64,000 bases of DNA from Liolophura sinensis (lineage: Eukaryota > Mollusca > Polyplacophora > Chitonida > Chitonidae): contig NC_088301.1 of the NCBI RefSeq assembly GCF_032854445.1, positions 8,178,281-8,242,280 on the forward strand, given 5' to 3'. The notes beneath the pieces were generated by a model. It was not told where the DNA came from and did not search any database. It was given only the letters and a program-made list of their open reading frames with translations. Position numbers and translations under genes: made by a program. Of this stretch, positions 1 through 10,205 are shown in pieces. Numbering within the stretch: position 1 is the first letter of the stretch; the number at the start of each line of letters is the position of its first letter.

Positions 1-75
1 CAATTTCAGCGGGTTGTCACCGCTGTAATGCTTTATTCGCGCTTTTGCCCAATTGTTTCACTGCGTTTTACCCAG
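1..75. repeat. Tail of a 39-bp-type minisatellite continuing from upstream
   Basis: The first bases (caatttcagcgggttgtcac, then ctgtaatgcttta) match the last degenerate units of the 39-bp array at 1277-1315 (caatttcagcgggctgttac). The window therefore opens in the decaying end of a second array of the same family, separated from the main array by about 230 bp. Confidence 0.6.
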
Positions 76-213
76 TCTTTTATCGAATTATTTTCTTTTA
101 TATTTATTCACAGATTCATGAGATTTAGGGCTTCCCCGTCTTTACCCAGCCTTCTGTCTAATTATTGTGCCTGTAAGTTTTACCCATTTTTACCTGTGTT
201 GTTCAATAAAATT

Positions 214-291
214 CTAGACCAGTGGCGTCTGATTAAATACAATTAATATCACTGCATTTTTTTACCTAGTACTACTGAAGCAATGGTGCTA
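214..291 (+). repeat. Solo terminal-repeat copy of the palindromic element seen at 31675-32577
   Basis: This stretch begins ctagaccagtggcgtctgat and goes on through an AATTAATATCACTGCA segment and a CAATGGTGCT segment. It matches the left arm at 31675-31760 and the reverse complement of the right arm at 32490-32577. No second arm is seen nearby, so this is a solo arm or a truncated copy. Confidence 0.6.
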
Positions 292-317
292 TCGGACGAG
301 TAATATGCCACTATTAG

Positions 318-1340
318 AGTTGTCACTCGTGTAATGTTTTACCCACATTTACGCCGTGTTGTTACTCGTGTAATGTTTTACCCACATTTACGCCGTGTTG
401 TTACTCGTGTAATGTTTTACCCACATTTACGCCGTGTTGTTACTCGTGTAATGTTTTACCCACATTTACGCCGTGTTGTTACTCGTGTAATGTTTTACCC
501 ACATTTACGCCGTGTTGTTACTCGTGTAATGTTTTGCCCATATTTACGCCGTGTTGTTACTCGTGTAATGTTTTACCCACATTTAGGCCGCGTTGTTACT
601 CGTGTAATGTTTTACCCACATTTACGCCGTGTTGTTACTCGTGTAATGTTTTGTCCATATTTACGCCGTATTGTTACTCGTGTAATGTTTTACCCACATT
701 TACGCCGTGTTGTAACTCGTGTAATGTTTTACCCACATTTACGCCGTGTTGTTACTCGTGTAATGTTTTACCCACATTTACGCCGTATTGTTACTCGTGT
801 AATGTGTTACCCGCATTTACGCCGTGTTGTTACTCATGTAATGTTTTACCCACATTTACGCCGTGTTGTAACTCGTGTAATGTTTTACCCACACAGACGG
901 CGGGCTGTTACCAGTGTAATGTTTTACCCACAATTTCCCGGGGGTGTTACCCGTGAAACATTTTACCCACACAGGCGGCTGGTTGTTACCAGTGTAATGT
1001 TTTACCCACAATTTCCCGGGGGTTTTACCTGTGAAGCGTTTCACACACAGGCGGCTGGTTGTTACCGGTGTAATGCTTTACCCACAATTTTCCGGGGGTT
1101 TTACCCGTGAAACGCTTTACCCACACAGGCGGCTGGTTGTTACCAGGGTAATGTTTTACCCACAATTTCCCGGGGGTGTTACCCGTGAAACGTTTTACCC
1201 ACACAGGCGGCTGGTTGTTACAAGAGTAATGTTTTACCCACACAGGCGGCAGGTTTTACCAGTGTAATGTTTTGCCCACAATTTCAGCGGGCTGTTACCC
1301 CTGTAATGTTGTACCCACAGCCCTTCAAGGATTGTCCCCG
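318..1340. repeat. 39-bp minisatellite abutting the splice acceptor of the receptor 1 TM1-TM2 exon
   Basis: About 25 tandem units of 39 bp (core atgttttacccacatttacg followed by ccgtgttgttactcgtgta). Units are almost identical from 330 to 880. They then diverge into variants with acccacacaggcggctggtt or acaatttcccggggg. Because 39 is a multiple of three, the array reads as a 258-codon open frame of a 13-residue repeat (334-1110). This is a by-product, not a gene. Several 3' variants carry a pyrimidine-rich stretch plus acacag, resembling a splice acceptor. The array decays only about 15-40 bp before the real acceptor at 1354. Confidence 0.95.
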
Positions 1341-1354
1341 TTTTTTATACACAG

Positions 1355-1476
1355 CTAACATATTGGTCATCGTCGGTTTGCTGTGGATAATGAAGGACAA
1401 GTCTGTGGTCAATCGGTTTGTGGTCAGTCTGGCCGCGGCTGATCTCTTCCTGTCCGTGATTATCACACCTGTCAAG
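1355..1476 (+). CDS. Receptor 1, exon with TM1-TM2 (class A GPCR, partial gene)
   Basis: First recognisable exon of a rhodopsin-like G protein-coupled receptor, a plasma-membrane protein that signals through heterotrimeric G proteins. The 122-nt exon follows ccccgttttttatacacag and ends before gtattg. It starts with two bases of a split codon and ends in phase 0. It encodes the end of TM1 (NILVIVGLLWIM), the first intracellular loop (KDKSVVNRF) and TM2 with the family motif SLAAADLFL, ending at IITPVK. The N-terminus with the start codon must lie on an exon before the window or in the repeats upstream. Minisatellites touch both edges. Joining it to the next exon keeps frame and family order, so the exon call is strong. 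The ligand is unknown. Confidence 0.88.
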
Positions 1477-1483
1477 GTATTGT

Positions 1484-2290
1484 TCCTCTCATCAACCACT
1501 AATTATATCGCACTTCTCACGTATAGTTGTTTCAGTCACTTATTATTATATCACATCTTTCAACCACCGTTATTTTCAATAAGTCACTAATTATGACACA
1601 CCTCTCACCTTTTGCTTCTTTTATTGTGTCACTAATTATGTCACACCTCTTACATGTACCTACCATTATTTTCAGTCATTAATTATGTCACACCTCTCTT
1701 CTACTGTTCTGTTCAATGAGTCACTAATTATGTCACAGCTCTCATCTACTGTTCTGTTCTATGGGTCACTAATTATGCCACACCTCTCATCTAGTGTTCT
1801 GTTCTATGGGTCACTAAGTATGTCACTCCTCTCACCTACTGTTCTGTTCTATGGGTCACTAGGTATGTCACTCCTCTCATCTACTGTTCTGTTCTATGGG
1901 TCACTAAGTATGTCACACCACTCACCTACTGTTCTGTTCTATGGGTCACTAGGTATGTCACTCCTCTCATCTACTGTTCTCTTCTATGGGTCACTAAGTA
2001 TGTCACACCACTCACCTACTGTTCTGTTCTATGGGTCACTAAGTATGTCACACCACTCATCTACTGTTCTGTTCAATGAGTCACTAATTATGTCACAGCT
2101 CTCATCTACTGTTCTGTTCTATGAGTCACTAATTATGTCACTCCTCTCATCTACAGTTCTGTTCTATGGGTCACTAAGTGTGTCACACCTCTCACCTATT
2201 GTTCTCTTCAGTGAGTCACTGATTATATCACACCATTCACTTACCGTTTCTTCAGAGAGTCACAAGTTATGTCATACGTATCGAATGTCA
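1484..2290. repeat. 45-bp minisatellite starting at the splice donor of the receptor 1 TM1-TM2 exon
   Basis: About 15-17 units of 45 bp (core atgtcactcctctcatctac, then tgttctgttctatgggtcactaagt). The first units are degenerate (1484-1684); units from 1685 to 2220 are close to identical apart from alternations such as cacacca/ctcctct. A dimeric alternation (BABA-type variants) is visible between 1800 and 2040, which suggests expansion by units of two. The 219-codon open frame at 1685-2344 follows from the period being a multiple of three and is not regarded as a gene. Confidence 0.95.
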
Positions 2291-2462
2291 TTCCTTTTCA
2301 TAGTCAGAATATATATTTATATCACAGCATTACTAGATTCCTAAAATTTACAAATCCTATGCAAAGTTCAATTTCTTTCTTTGCAATCTAAACGCCACTG
2401 ACATACATATATTTGTATTCGACCTGAAAGTTATTCACGAACTAAGCTAAATAGGAATTTTT

Positions 2463-2731
2463 GTTTATTTATTAATTGGTGTTTTACGCCGTACTCAAGA
2501 ATATTTCACTTATACAACAGTATAAGTAGGAAACAAGACCGAACCCGGGGGTGGGTGGGGGGGGGGGGGGAACCACGACCAGCCGCAGGTTGTTGATAGA
2601 CCTTCCGACGTACAGCCGGAGAGGAAGCCAGCATGAGCTGGACTTGTACTCATAGCAGCCGCATTGGTGAGAGGCTCCTGGGTCATTGCGGCACGCTGGC
2701 GTGCTAACCACCCCGGCCACAGAGACCCCTG
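2463..2731 (-). mobile_element. tRNA-derived SINE (type 1), nearly full length
   Basis: Read on the minus strand, it has a tRNA-like head (gtggccggggtggttagcac with A-box, then a B-box-like stretch), a body with the conserved agctcatgctgg and ggttgttgatag-type segments, and a tail ending at gcgtaaaacaccaattaata. A run of G (2547-2570) interrupts the body. It lies in the first recognised intron of receptor 1. The family is widespread in mollusc genomes. RNA polymerase III-driven and retroposed by LINEs in trans (established knowledge of tRNA SINEs). Confidence 0.9.
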
Positions 2732-3069
2732 AATAGGATTAGATTAGAATCATGTCTTGAATGTGTACTATCTTCCCTTTGTCATTGAGCAGCTTCTCTT
2801 TTACATTTCATCACCAGCCACGACGTTAAACCCTAAGCACGCACTCGCTCATTCTTGCATGCCATCAACTTTAGCCACTGCAATTCCCTTGTACGCTTAC
2901 CACTAGTCCACAGGGACCTGTAGATAACACATGTAATGCACAGCAATATGGACAATATAATGTGGATATTATAATGGGAATAATGAAGTGTAGGCAGTGT
3001 ATAATGTTGCTAGTGCCATTTATACGTGTATAGTGTCATGTGAATAATGTGGATATTTTCTGTTTACAG
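2732..3069. other. Intron remainder of receptor 1, no other feature
   Basis: AT-rich unique-looking sequence. A decayed gacgttaaaccctaagcac motif near 2822-2840 is the tail of a type 2 SINE. The last bases tttctgtttacag form the acceptor for the next exon. Confidence 0.5.
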
Positions 3070-3194
3070 TTACTTTACTTGATGGAGGTGATGAAATACA
3101 TGAGGATAACCTGGCTCTGTAAAATCTTGTTGCACCTGCGCCAGATGGCTCAGGCGGAAGCCATTGTCATTCTTACCATTATAGCATTCGAGAG
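3070..3194 (+). CDS. Receptor 1, exon with TM3
   Basis: A 125-nt exon between tgtttacag and gtacgt. It starts in phase 0 and ends two bases into the arginine codon of the E/DRY motif. It encodes extracellular loop 1 (LLYLMEVMKYMRITW), the conserved TM3 cysteine (WLCKILLHL) that normally forms the disulphide to extracellular loop 2, and TM3 ending TIIAFER. The receptor 2 exon at 56474-56598 has exactly the same length and phases. The acidic residue is Glu, giving an ERY motif rather than DRY, which is common among peptide receptors. Confidence 0.92.
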
Positions 3195-3929
3195 GTACGT
3201 GCATTTGAGTCTGTTTCATAATTCGCAAACTTATTGATGTAGGACAATATCTAGGTGGTGTTTCCCGAATACGAAACTACCCCGTAATTAACCGTACCAA
3301 GGCCGCCGTAGAACCCAGATTTTCAAATGCATTCTAATAAATCCAACTTTTTTCGTTGACAGTGTTTACTAGTCTTTCATCTGACATATACTTCACGTTA
3401 GTGTTTTCATTGCATTTCTTTGTTTTAAATGTATGTTGCCCAAGATACATAAACTATTGCATCACATGCACATTGTTACTTCAAAATCCTTATACACAGC
3501 ACATACAATTGGTATGTTCAAAGCGCTATGTCAAATATCTTCTGTAAGTTTTGTACAACATCTTATCTGGAACTTCAGACTCTTGGCGTCACACACATTA
3601 TGTAACAAAAGTCTTATGGTCGTTACTGGGAGAAATTTTTACTGTCTATGAAAAGGTATGAAGGTAACTGGTACACTAAAAGTGTGTTTCGTTTAATTCC
3701 CATGCGATTGTTTATCAAACAATGTTTGAGTTAATTATTCCCAAATGTACACAAGGGTCATCGGTTTAGGTGTGCTTTTCCCTGTCTGTGATATTCCCGC
3801 TATCTAACCTATCACACACCGCAGTACGCTACAAATATATTAATACTTCATAAATTCTCATCATATAATTCTTAGTTTTAAATCTTTTTTTTATTATACT
3901 TGTGTAGAAGATCCCGTTTTATGTTTCAG
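3195..3929. other. Receptor 1 intron 2, no features
   Basis: AT-rich non-coding sequence between donor gtacgt and acceptor tatgtttcag. The open frames here are short and lack any recognisable motif. Confidence 0.6.
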
Positions 3930-4053
3930 ATACTACGCTATCTGCCACCCTCTGAAGGCCAAGTTTCGTTGCTCAATGAGGCGATGTCACATCTTGATAT
4001 TGATCTCATGGGTTGCCTCCCTTATCATGACCTTGCCAACTGTCCTGGCAGCG
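3930..4053 (+). CDS. Receptor 1, exon with intracellular loop 2 and TM4
   Basis: A 124-nt exon that completes the ERY arginine codon and ends in phase 0 before gtaggt. It encodes YYAICHPLKAKFRCSMRR (intracellular loop 2) and TM4 (ILILISWVASLIMTLPTVLA) with the family tryptophan. YYAICHP is the classic post-DRY sequence of class A peptide and amine receptors. Same length and phases as the receptor 2 exon at 54089-54212. Confidence 0.92.
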
Positions 4054-4202
4054 GTAGGTGTCTCTAGTGTCCATGTCACATTGTTGGGTTTAACCTCGAT
4101 GTTAACAGTCAACATTAAATTAAATAAATTCATTACAAAACACTAATTTGCAGAATGATAAATATCTATATAGCAATATCAGGACTAAATTGATGCATTA
4201 TT

Positions 4203-4295
4203 TCATTTATTTATTTGATTGGTATTTTAAGCCCGTAGTCAAGAATATTTTACTTATTTCACTGGTGGGAAAAAAAACGGACAGAGGATTGTTGT
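4203..4295 (-). mobile_element. Truncated type 1 SINE tail
   Basis: Tail-only copy on the minus strand: tttatttatttgattggtat followed by a degraded gcccgtagtcaagaatattt segment. No tRNA head remains. Confidence 0.7.
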
Positions 4296-4604
4296 GGGTA
4301 ATAATTTTCATCCAACTCTAATGAAAAAATTAGGAATAGATTCATTGTGTATAAGCACTGTGATGATTGTTGTATCCACAGCACAGCCTCTTAGTGTAAA
4401 CTGGCTGTTTCGTCAGCCTCCCATTCTTGGCATTGAAAGCGAAATCTGTGTGTTAGTGTACATTGGCTGTTTGGTTGGTCTCCGATGCCAGGAGCCAAAT
4501 TAGTGTCTCTTGTTCCGTAATGGCGACTTTGTCGGCTTCCGACCCTAAAACATTAAAAGCCAATTTCTGACTTTATCGAGGCGGTTTTGTCAAATGGTGT
4601 AGGG

Positions 4605-4925
4605 CTGCGTCGGTGACCTGATGGTTAAAGAGTTCACCGCGAAGTTATAGGGCCTTTGTCGCGTCATACCCAGAAATGGTACTTCTTGCTGCAACATACC
4701 TCTTGGTGCTCACCATTGAGAGGTTAGAGCAAGGAAAGAGGATTGGTTGGGCCCGTGTCAGTGTAATCTGACTGGGTAGGGTGTCATGTCTAGTGTCTTC
4801 GGCATGATCCTTTGGCGCATGGACTGCCCTATCAAAAAAGACACAGTATATAAAAAGACACCTAATGACTCGTCGTCATATGACTGAAAGTTGTGAAGTT
4901 CGACACTGAACCCAAGGACACATAC
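4605..4925 (+). mobile_element. tRNA-derived SINE (type 2), diverged
   Basis: The head (cggtgacctgatggttaaag) is followed by a body with gagcaaggaaagaggattgg, gtgtcagtgtaatctgactg and tgtcatgtctagtgtcttc, and a tail with cgtcgtcatatgactgaaag. The same blocks occur at 29448-29650, 30844-31060 and 60997-61340. It lies in receptor 1 intron 3. Confidence 0.8.
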
Positions 4926-5096
4926 ATATCTCTATACATATTCAAACTGAGTAGTGTGTCTGATGCTATTTAATGAAGAAATAAATAAAAGCAGCCAAAT
5001 AAACAAAAAAGTCAAGCTAATACCTAGCCGTTAATTAATTTTTTTCTTCACGTTTTTTTCTCTTTTAACAGTGTCAGAACCGTTATCTATTTTCAG

Positions 5097-5296
5097 GAGT
5101 ACCAAGCCGACCGTGCGTTAGGTGCTATCTGCACTCTGCATTATGAAAACCCCTTGTGGCTACAGGTACACTACCTGTACTATTTGTTCCTGCTGCTGGT
5201 GGTACCCACAGTCATTATGACCTTTGCTTACAGCCGAATTTGTTTCGTTTTGTGGAAGAGTACAAAAAAGGCGGCCGAACTCACCAACCAAGACGG
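5097..5296 (+). CDS. Receptor 1, exon with extracellular loop 2, TM5 and start of loop 3
   Basis: A 200-nt exon between tctattttcag and gtattat. It starts in phase 0 and ends after two bases of a codon. It encodes extracellular loop 2 with the disulphide partner cysteine (GAICTLHYEN), TM5 (YLYYLFLLLVVPTVIMTFAY, with the TM5 proline) and the start of intracellular loop 3 (SRICFVLWKSTKKAAEL). The first valine codon of TM5 is preceded by WLQVHYLYY. Equivalent to the receptor 2 exon at 51599-51810 (212 nt, same phases). Confidence 0.92.
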
Positions 5297-5384
5297 GTAT
5301 TATAGTGTTTTACATTCTTTTTGCGACTTTGTAACCCAATTTACGCTTTTGGAATGATTTGTTCTAAGTTTTCTGTCGGGACAG

Positions 5385-5475
5385 GGACATGTATATGGCT
5401 CAGAGGTAAAGTGATAGACTCCAGTTCTGGGTTCAATACCGGCCCCGGACACATTTGTATATTCTGTAGCTCTCA
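5385..5475 (+). repeat. tRNA-like SINE head, solitary
   Basis: An A-box-like tggctcagaggtaaagtg and a B-box-like gggttcaatacc lie 34 bp apart. Acceptor-stem pairing is absent, so this is a SINE head or tRNA pseudogene in receptor 1 intron 4, not a working tRNA. Confidence 0.45.
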
Positions 5476-6108
5476 TTTTTCGAGAAATCTTTGTGACAAT
5501 AAGTTGCCAGTGCCCCTGGGGCTGTTTGGCACGACATGAAGTTCGTAAATCACTTGATTTCCACTTGTATATTAAAAAAAATCACCTTTGTCAGTCCAGC
5601 CTGCCAGATGTCGATGGTTTGCCCCGAGCACTCAGGATTCCTCCACCAATAAAAATTACCGCCGTGGTATAAGGCAAAAATTCTTGATTATGGCGTTTAA
5701 CTGTAGCCAGTCAATTAATCAATTTGGAGGATCTGTGTGCTGCAGAAAATACGATATGATAAATCCTGAGAACACTATACGTTTGGCCAAAAGCATGGGC
5801 ATAGCTCTTTTCATTGCCCCACTTTGCTAATCATAGTCCTTAGCTGGACAGGACTACAAATGAGCTTTATCCGCCCATTTATGTTTTCTTTTAGTTTTCA
5901 TATAGTTAAAGTAACCAACATTGTGGGAGAGTTATATTTGGGGATGATTTTATGATGGCTTCGTGAGAAATTTGTAGTGTTGTATACGGTTGACATATAG
6001 AAAAAGTCAGGTTGGCGGAGGATGTTTTTTCTTTAGAAACACTACAAGTTGGGGGAATTTTTTTGGTTTCTGCCTAATAATTATATTGTCATTTTAAATA
6101 TCTATCAG
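5476..6108. other. Receptor 1 intron 4 remainder
   Basis: AT-rich sequence. The open frame at 5588-5830 has no recognisable domain. A faint SINE-derived segment (5655-5712, ggtataaggcaaaaattctt) is possible. Confidence 0.5.
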
Positions 6109-6154
6109 GAAAGTGGACAAGAAAGCGCCATCAGAAGTCCATTCCAGAATCAAG
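6109..6154 (+). CDS. Receptor 1, 46-nt microexon in intracellular loop 3
   Basis: A small exon between atatctatcag and gtaatt. It completes a glycine codon and adds 15 residues (KVDKKAPSEVHSRIK), then ends in phase 0. The lysine/arginine-rich character suits the G-protein-facing third intracellular loop. The receptor 2 counterpart is 52 nt (50875-50926) with the same phases, which supports this otherwise too-short exon. Confidence 0.82.
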
Positions 6155-8458
6155 GTAATTATTGTAAACGATATCATGCCGTTGTAAAGTGAAATACTGT
6201 TCCTAGAGCCTCTTCTAAGCTGAATACAGAGAAATGTGTCTATGAGCCACAAAGCTAAGAAGGGATTCTCTTAGATTCTTACCCAAAATTAAGCACGATG
6301 GCCTTTTTGCGCAGAATTTCCTTATATGTACCCATGGACTTGCTTGATACGATTAGCGAAATCATGATTGTGACATGGAAAGGACCGTAATTCTTTGGAC
6401 TGCACTGGGATTTGAACTTTGAACTTATGATCTAAAATCTATCACTCTACCAACTGAGTTAAAGAGAACATTACCACTAGCTACTGCTAGTATAAGCGTA
6501 GAAAAACCGCTGACGTTGCCAACACGCGGTCTCTGGGGATAATTTGTAAAAGGCAAAGAATAGGCGTACACTAAAATGAAGAACATATAAGATGAAAGAT
6601 CACTAAAAAGTAATATATATATATATATATATATAAAAAAATATATATATATATTTTTATTTTTATAATTTTTTCAACCGTGTCAATGGCTTAAAAAATC
6701 GGATTCTACTGTGATCTGTGGTAAACCAGTGGTATCTGTGACGTCACGCCCAAATATATATTTTTTGGTGGAAAGATCCATTCGGCGAATGTTTTAATAC
6801 TTATATATATATACGCCTTATAAAGGTGACATCTAGAATCTGTATGTGTCAATTGGCAAATACCGCGTGTGATGTCATGGATTCCAATGTTGTCAGGGAA
6901 GGCCACCGTAAAGCCCAGACATTCAAATGCTTTTTGCTAGGCTGAAAAAATTCTAGAAAAATAAATCATACTATTTTTATGAACAATGTTGAATGGTTCC
7001 TGTTAGTGTTATCTTTGCGTTGAAGTGGAAATGATGCGGAAAAAAGACCGCTGTCCCGGTGAAGCTGTTCCGGAACAGGGAACGTTTGTAAACCAAGATA
7101 ACATAGCCTAAGAGGAAATCAGTCGTCTCGAAAGGTATTTAGCTGTCAGCCTTTATATATATGGTAGTTCTAAGATGGCTATGAGGTAGGCCTGCGCGAC
7201 CTAACGGCTTGAGAGAAGGTGGTAACAAAACATGTATGTACACTTCACTGACGATCAAAAATTTTTTTTATTGGCCAAAACTATGACCGGATATTCTTTA
7301 GAGTGTGTTTATTTCCGCAGACTTGTTTATTTCAACACTGTCGAAAGGGCTTTTGGGGTGTCTGTTCTATTACAATGTAAGAGAGGGCCCGGAGTGGTGA
7401 AGGCATTCCAATGCTTCCTTCTAGAACGGTGACAAGATCCTTGTTGTGCCAGTAAAAACAAGGGAGGCTACTCTTGTTGGAAAAAAAATCTAGATGGGCA
7501 AGCAGAAGGGAAATTTATTTTCAGTGCGTCCTGAGGTTCGATCAAGTATGGCTTTTTCTTGATTATGGATAGGTCTGATAGATCCCTTTTTGTTCAACTT
7601 GCCCCATCTGTTTGTCCTTGTGTGTGTCTTCGTTGAAATTTTCGTTGCCGCATGATTTCTCAGTTTCATACATGACCGATTTAAATCAGATTTACAATGT
7701 GGATACTTTGTCATGACAGCTTGCTTGGGTTTGTCATTTGTCCAAGTTGGTCCACACAATGTCCCATTTAAAACCTGGGGAATTGATCTCAGATTTGGCA
7801 AGCCATGACAGGGATTATGTTCTACCAAAAGATGTGCAGGGATTGCACACAGGGTTCATCAAGACCATGATCGTAGTCTTGTCTTACAATAGACACCCTC
7901 TTGCACAAACCCATTGCTGGCTACATTCGTCGTAACTTAGGATCAACCCTGTTCTAACTGTTTACAACCACCCTAAAATCAACGTTAAGTATCAATGTTG
8001 GCCATACGTTAGACATTGTAATTAATAGTTTTCAACTGAATTTGCAAAGACATGAAGGTAGAATTCTTTTTATGTTGTTGTTAGCTGTTGAATCATTATG
8101 ATGTAGGGTTCTTGGAAATGAAGGTAAGACTAGTACATTGTCCATTTCTAGAGTTTTGCCTAAGAGTGCGATCACTCAAAAAGCCATTTGTAGGGTTTAC
8201 AATCGGTTGTAGCTATCCTTTTGTCGGAATGAGCCCAGAGCTCATCATAAATGTCTTCCGCGTATGTTTTGCATACTTTGAACGGTGATATCTCGGTTAT
8301 CCTACACCACAAAAATGGAATATGACGTTTTTTAAAATTTTAGATGTGACTATTTATCGATACATGTTGTTTAGTGGTCTATTGTTGTCTTTAAAAAAAA
8401 AACAAATCAGCCCCGAATTCTGGTACATATGACTAACTCGTACATTTCTGTTTGACAG
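6155..8458. other. Receptor 1 intron 5
   Basis: A 2.3-kb intron holding the tRNA-like remnant at 6391-6473 and an AT microsatellite (6610-6658). An open frame on the minus strand (7490-7828, 112 codons) has no recognisable domain. No further exon is needed, since the reading frame joins 6154 to 8459 directly. Confidence 0.6.
6391..6473 (-). repeat. tRNA-like remnant
   Basis: On the minus strand ttaactcagttggtagagtg resembles a tRNA D-arm/A-box and gttcaaatccca a B-box. Stems do not pair as in a working tRNA. Probably a SINE head or tRNA pseudogene. Confidence 0.4.
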
Positions 8459-8649
8459 GTGATCAGAACAATGATTGGTCTGCTGATTGTGTTTATAGTC
8501 TGCTGGGGACCTAGACTGAGCTACAACGTTATCAACGTATTTTACTTGGGCATGCTACCTATAACGAGATACTACGCGGACATGTTGGTGGAGTTGTTGG
8601 CTAACACCCACAGTCTGGTTAACCCAGTCATGTTCATCCTGTTCTCGCA
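8459..8649 (+). CDS. Receptor 1, exon with TM6 and TM7
   Basis: A 191-nt exon between ctgtttgacag and gtaagt, starting in phase 0 and ending after two bases of the glutamine codon. It encodes TM6 (MIGLLIVFIVCWGPRL with the CWxP toggle region), extracellular loop 3, and TM7 (ELLANTHSLVNPVMFILFS) with NPxxF in place of NPxxY. The exon end is itself the founder of the downstream 27-bp minisatellite: the last 24 exon bases plus GTAAGT are repeated for 1.5 kb. If the splice slipped to a later unit, reading would hit a TAA codon at once. Confidence 0.94.
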
Positions 8650-10205
8650 GTAAGTCATGTTCATCCTCTTCACGCAGTAAGTCATGTTCATCCTCTTCGT
8701 CCAGTAAATCATGTTCATACTCCTCACGCAGTAAGTCACGTCAATCCTCTTCGTCCAGTAAGTCATATTCATCCTGTTCTCGCAGTAAGTAATGTTCATC
8801 CTGTTCTCGCAGTAAGTCATTCCTGTTCATCCTCCTCAAACCGAGAGTCAAGTTCACCCATTGCGTCAAGTAAGTCATGTTCACCCACTGCGTCCACTAA
8901 ATCACGTTCATTCTCTTCGTCGAGTAAGTCATGTTCGTCCTGTTCTCGCCGTAGGTCATGTTCATCCTCCTAACGCAGTAAGTCATGCTCATCTTGTTCT
9001 GGCCATAAGTCATGTTCATCCTCCTAACGCAGTAAGTCATGCTCATCTTGTTCTGGCCGTAAGTCATGTTCATCCTCCTAACGCAGTAAGTAATGTTCAT
9101 CCTGTTCTCGCAGTAAGTCATTCCTGTTCATCCTCCTCAAACCGAGAGTCAAGTTCACCCATTGCGTCAAGTAAGTCATGTTCACCCACTGCGTCCACTA
9201 AATCACGTTCATTCTCTTCGTCGAGTAAGTCATGTTCGTCTTGTTCTCGCCGTAGGTCATGTTCATCCTCCTAACGCAGTAAGTCATGCTCATCTTGTTC
9301 TGGCCGTAAGTCATGTTCATCCTCCTAACGCAGTAAGTCATGCTCATCTTGTTCTGGCCGTAAGTCATGTTCATCCTCCTAACGCAGTAAGTCATTTTCA
9401 TCCTGTTCTGGCCGTAAGTCATGTTCATCCTGTTCTCGCAGTAAGTCATGTTCATCCTGTTCTGGCCGTAAGTCATTTTCATCCTGTTCTGGCCGTAAGT
9501 CATTTTCATCCTGATCTCGAAGTAAGTCATGTTCATTCTCCTCACGCAGTACGTCAAGTTTATCTTGTTCTTGTAGTAAGTCATGTTCATCCTGTTCTCG
9601 CCGTAAGTCATGTTCATCGTTCTCACACATTAAGTCATGTTAATCTTGTTCTTGCAGTAAGTCATGTTCATCTTGTTCTCGCAGTAAGTCATGTTCGTCT
9701 TGTTCTCGCAGTAAGTAATGTTCATCCTGTTCTCGCAGTAAGTCATTCCTGTTCATCCTCCTCAAACCGAGAGTCAAGTTCACCCATTGCGTCAAGTAAG
9801 TCATGTTCACCCACTGCGTCCACTAAATCACGTTCATCCTCTTCGTCGAGTTAGTCATGTTCGTCCTGTTCTCGCCGTAGGTCATGTTTATCCTGTTCTC
9901 GCAGTAAGTCATGTTCATCCTGTTCTCGCAGTAAGTCATATTCATCCTGTTCTGGCCGTAAGTCATGTTCATCCTGTTCTGGCCGGTTCTGGCCGTAAGT
10001 CATGTTCATCTTGATCTCGCAGTAAGTCATGTTCATCCTGTTCTCGCAGTAAATCATGTTCATCCTGTTCACGCAGTAAGTCATGTTCATCCTCTTCTTA
10101 CTGTAAATCGTGTTTACAGTGCTTGTCATGTTCGTCTTCATCACACAGTAAGTGTTTACCCACTTCGTCTAGTAAGTCATGTTCATCCTCTTCTAGCAGT
10201 ATGTC
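8626..10205. repeat. 27-bp minisatellite built from the TM7 exon end and its splice donor
   Basis: Roughly 55 units of 27 bp (core gtaagtcatgttcatcctgt then tctcgca). The first unit overlaps the coding end of the TM7 exon, and each unit carries a copy of the exon-intron border CGCA/GTAAGT, though many units have point changes. A composite block (aagtaatgttcatcctgttc, then an out-of-register segment with cctcaaaccgagagtcaag) recurs at about 8787, 9088 and 9715, giving a higher-order repeat. The long open frames on both strands (for example 9162-9854) arise from the period being a multiple of three. Confidence 0.95.

Noticed and set aside
334-2344. Long repeat-protein open frames (13-residue and 15-residue repeats) as genes
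   Set aside because: They follow from tandem arrays whose period is a multiple of three, overlap in other frames, and flank a genuine GPCR exon as intron.
7490-7828. 112-codon minus-strand open frame in receptor 1 intron 5
   Set aside because: No domain, no start context and no splice support; length is within chance for this region.
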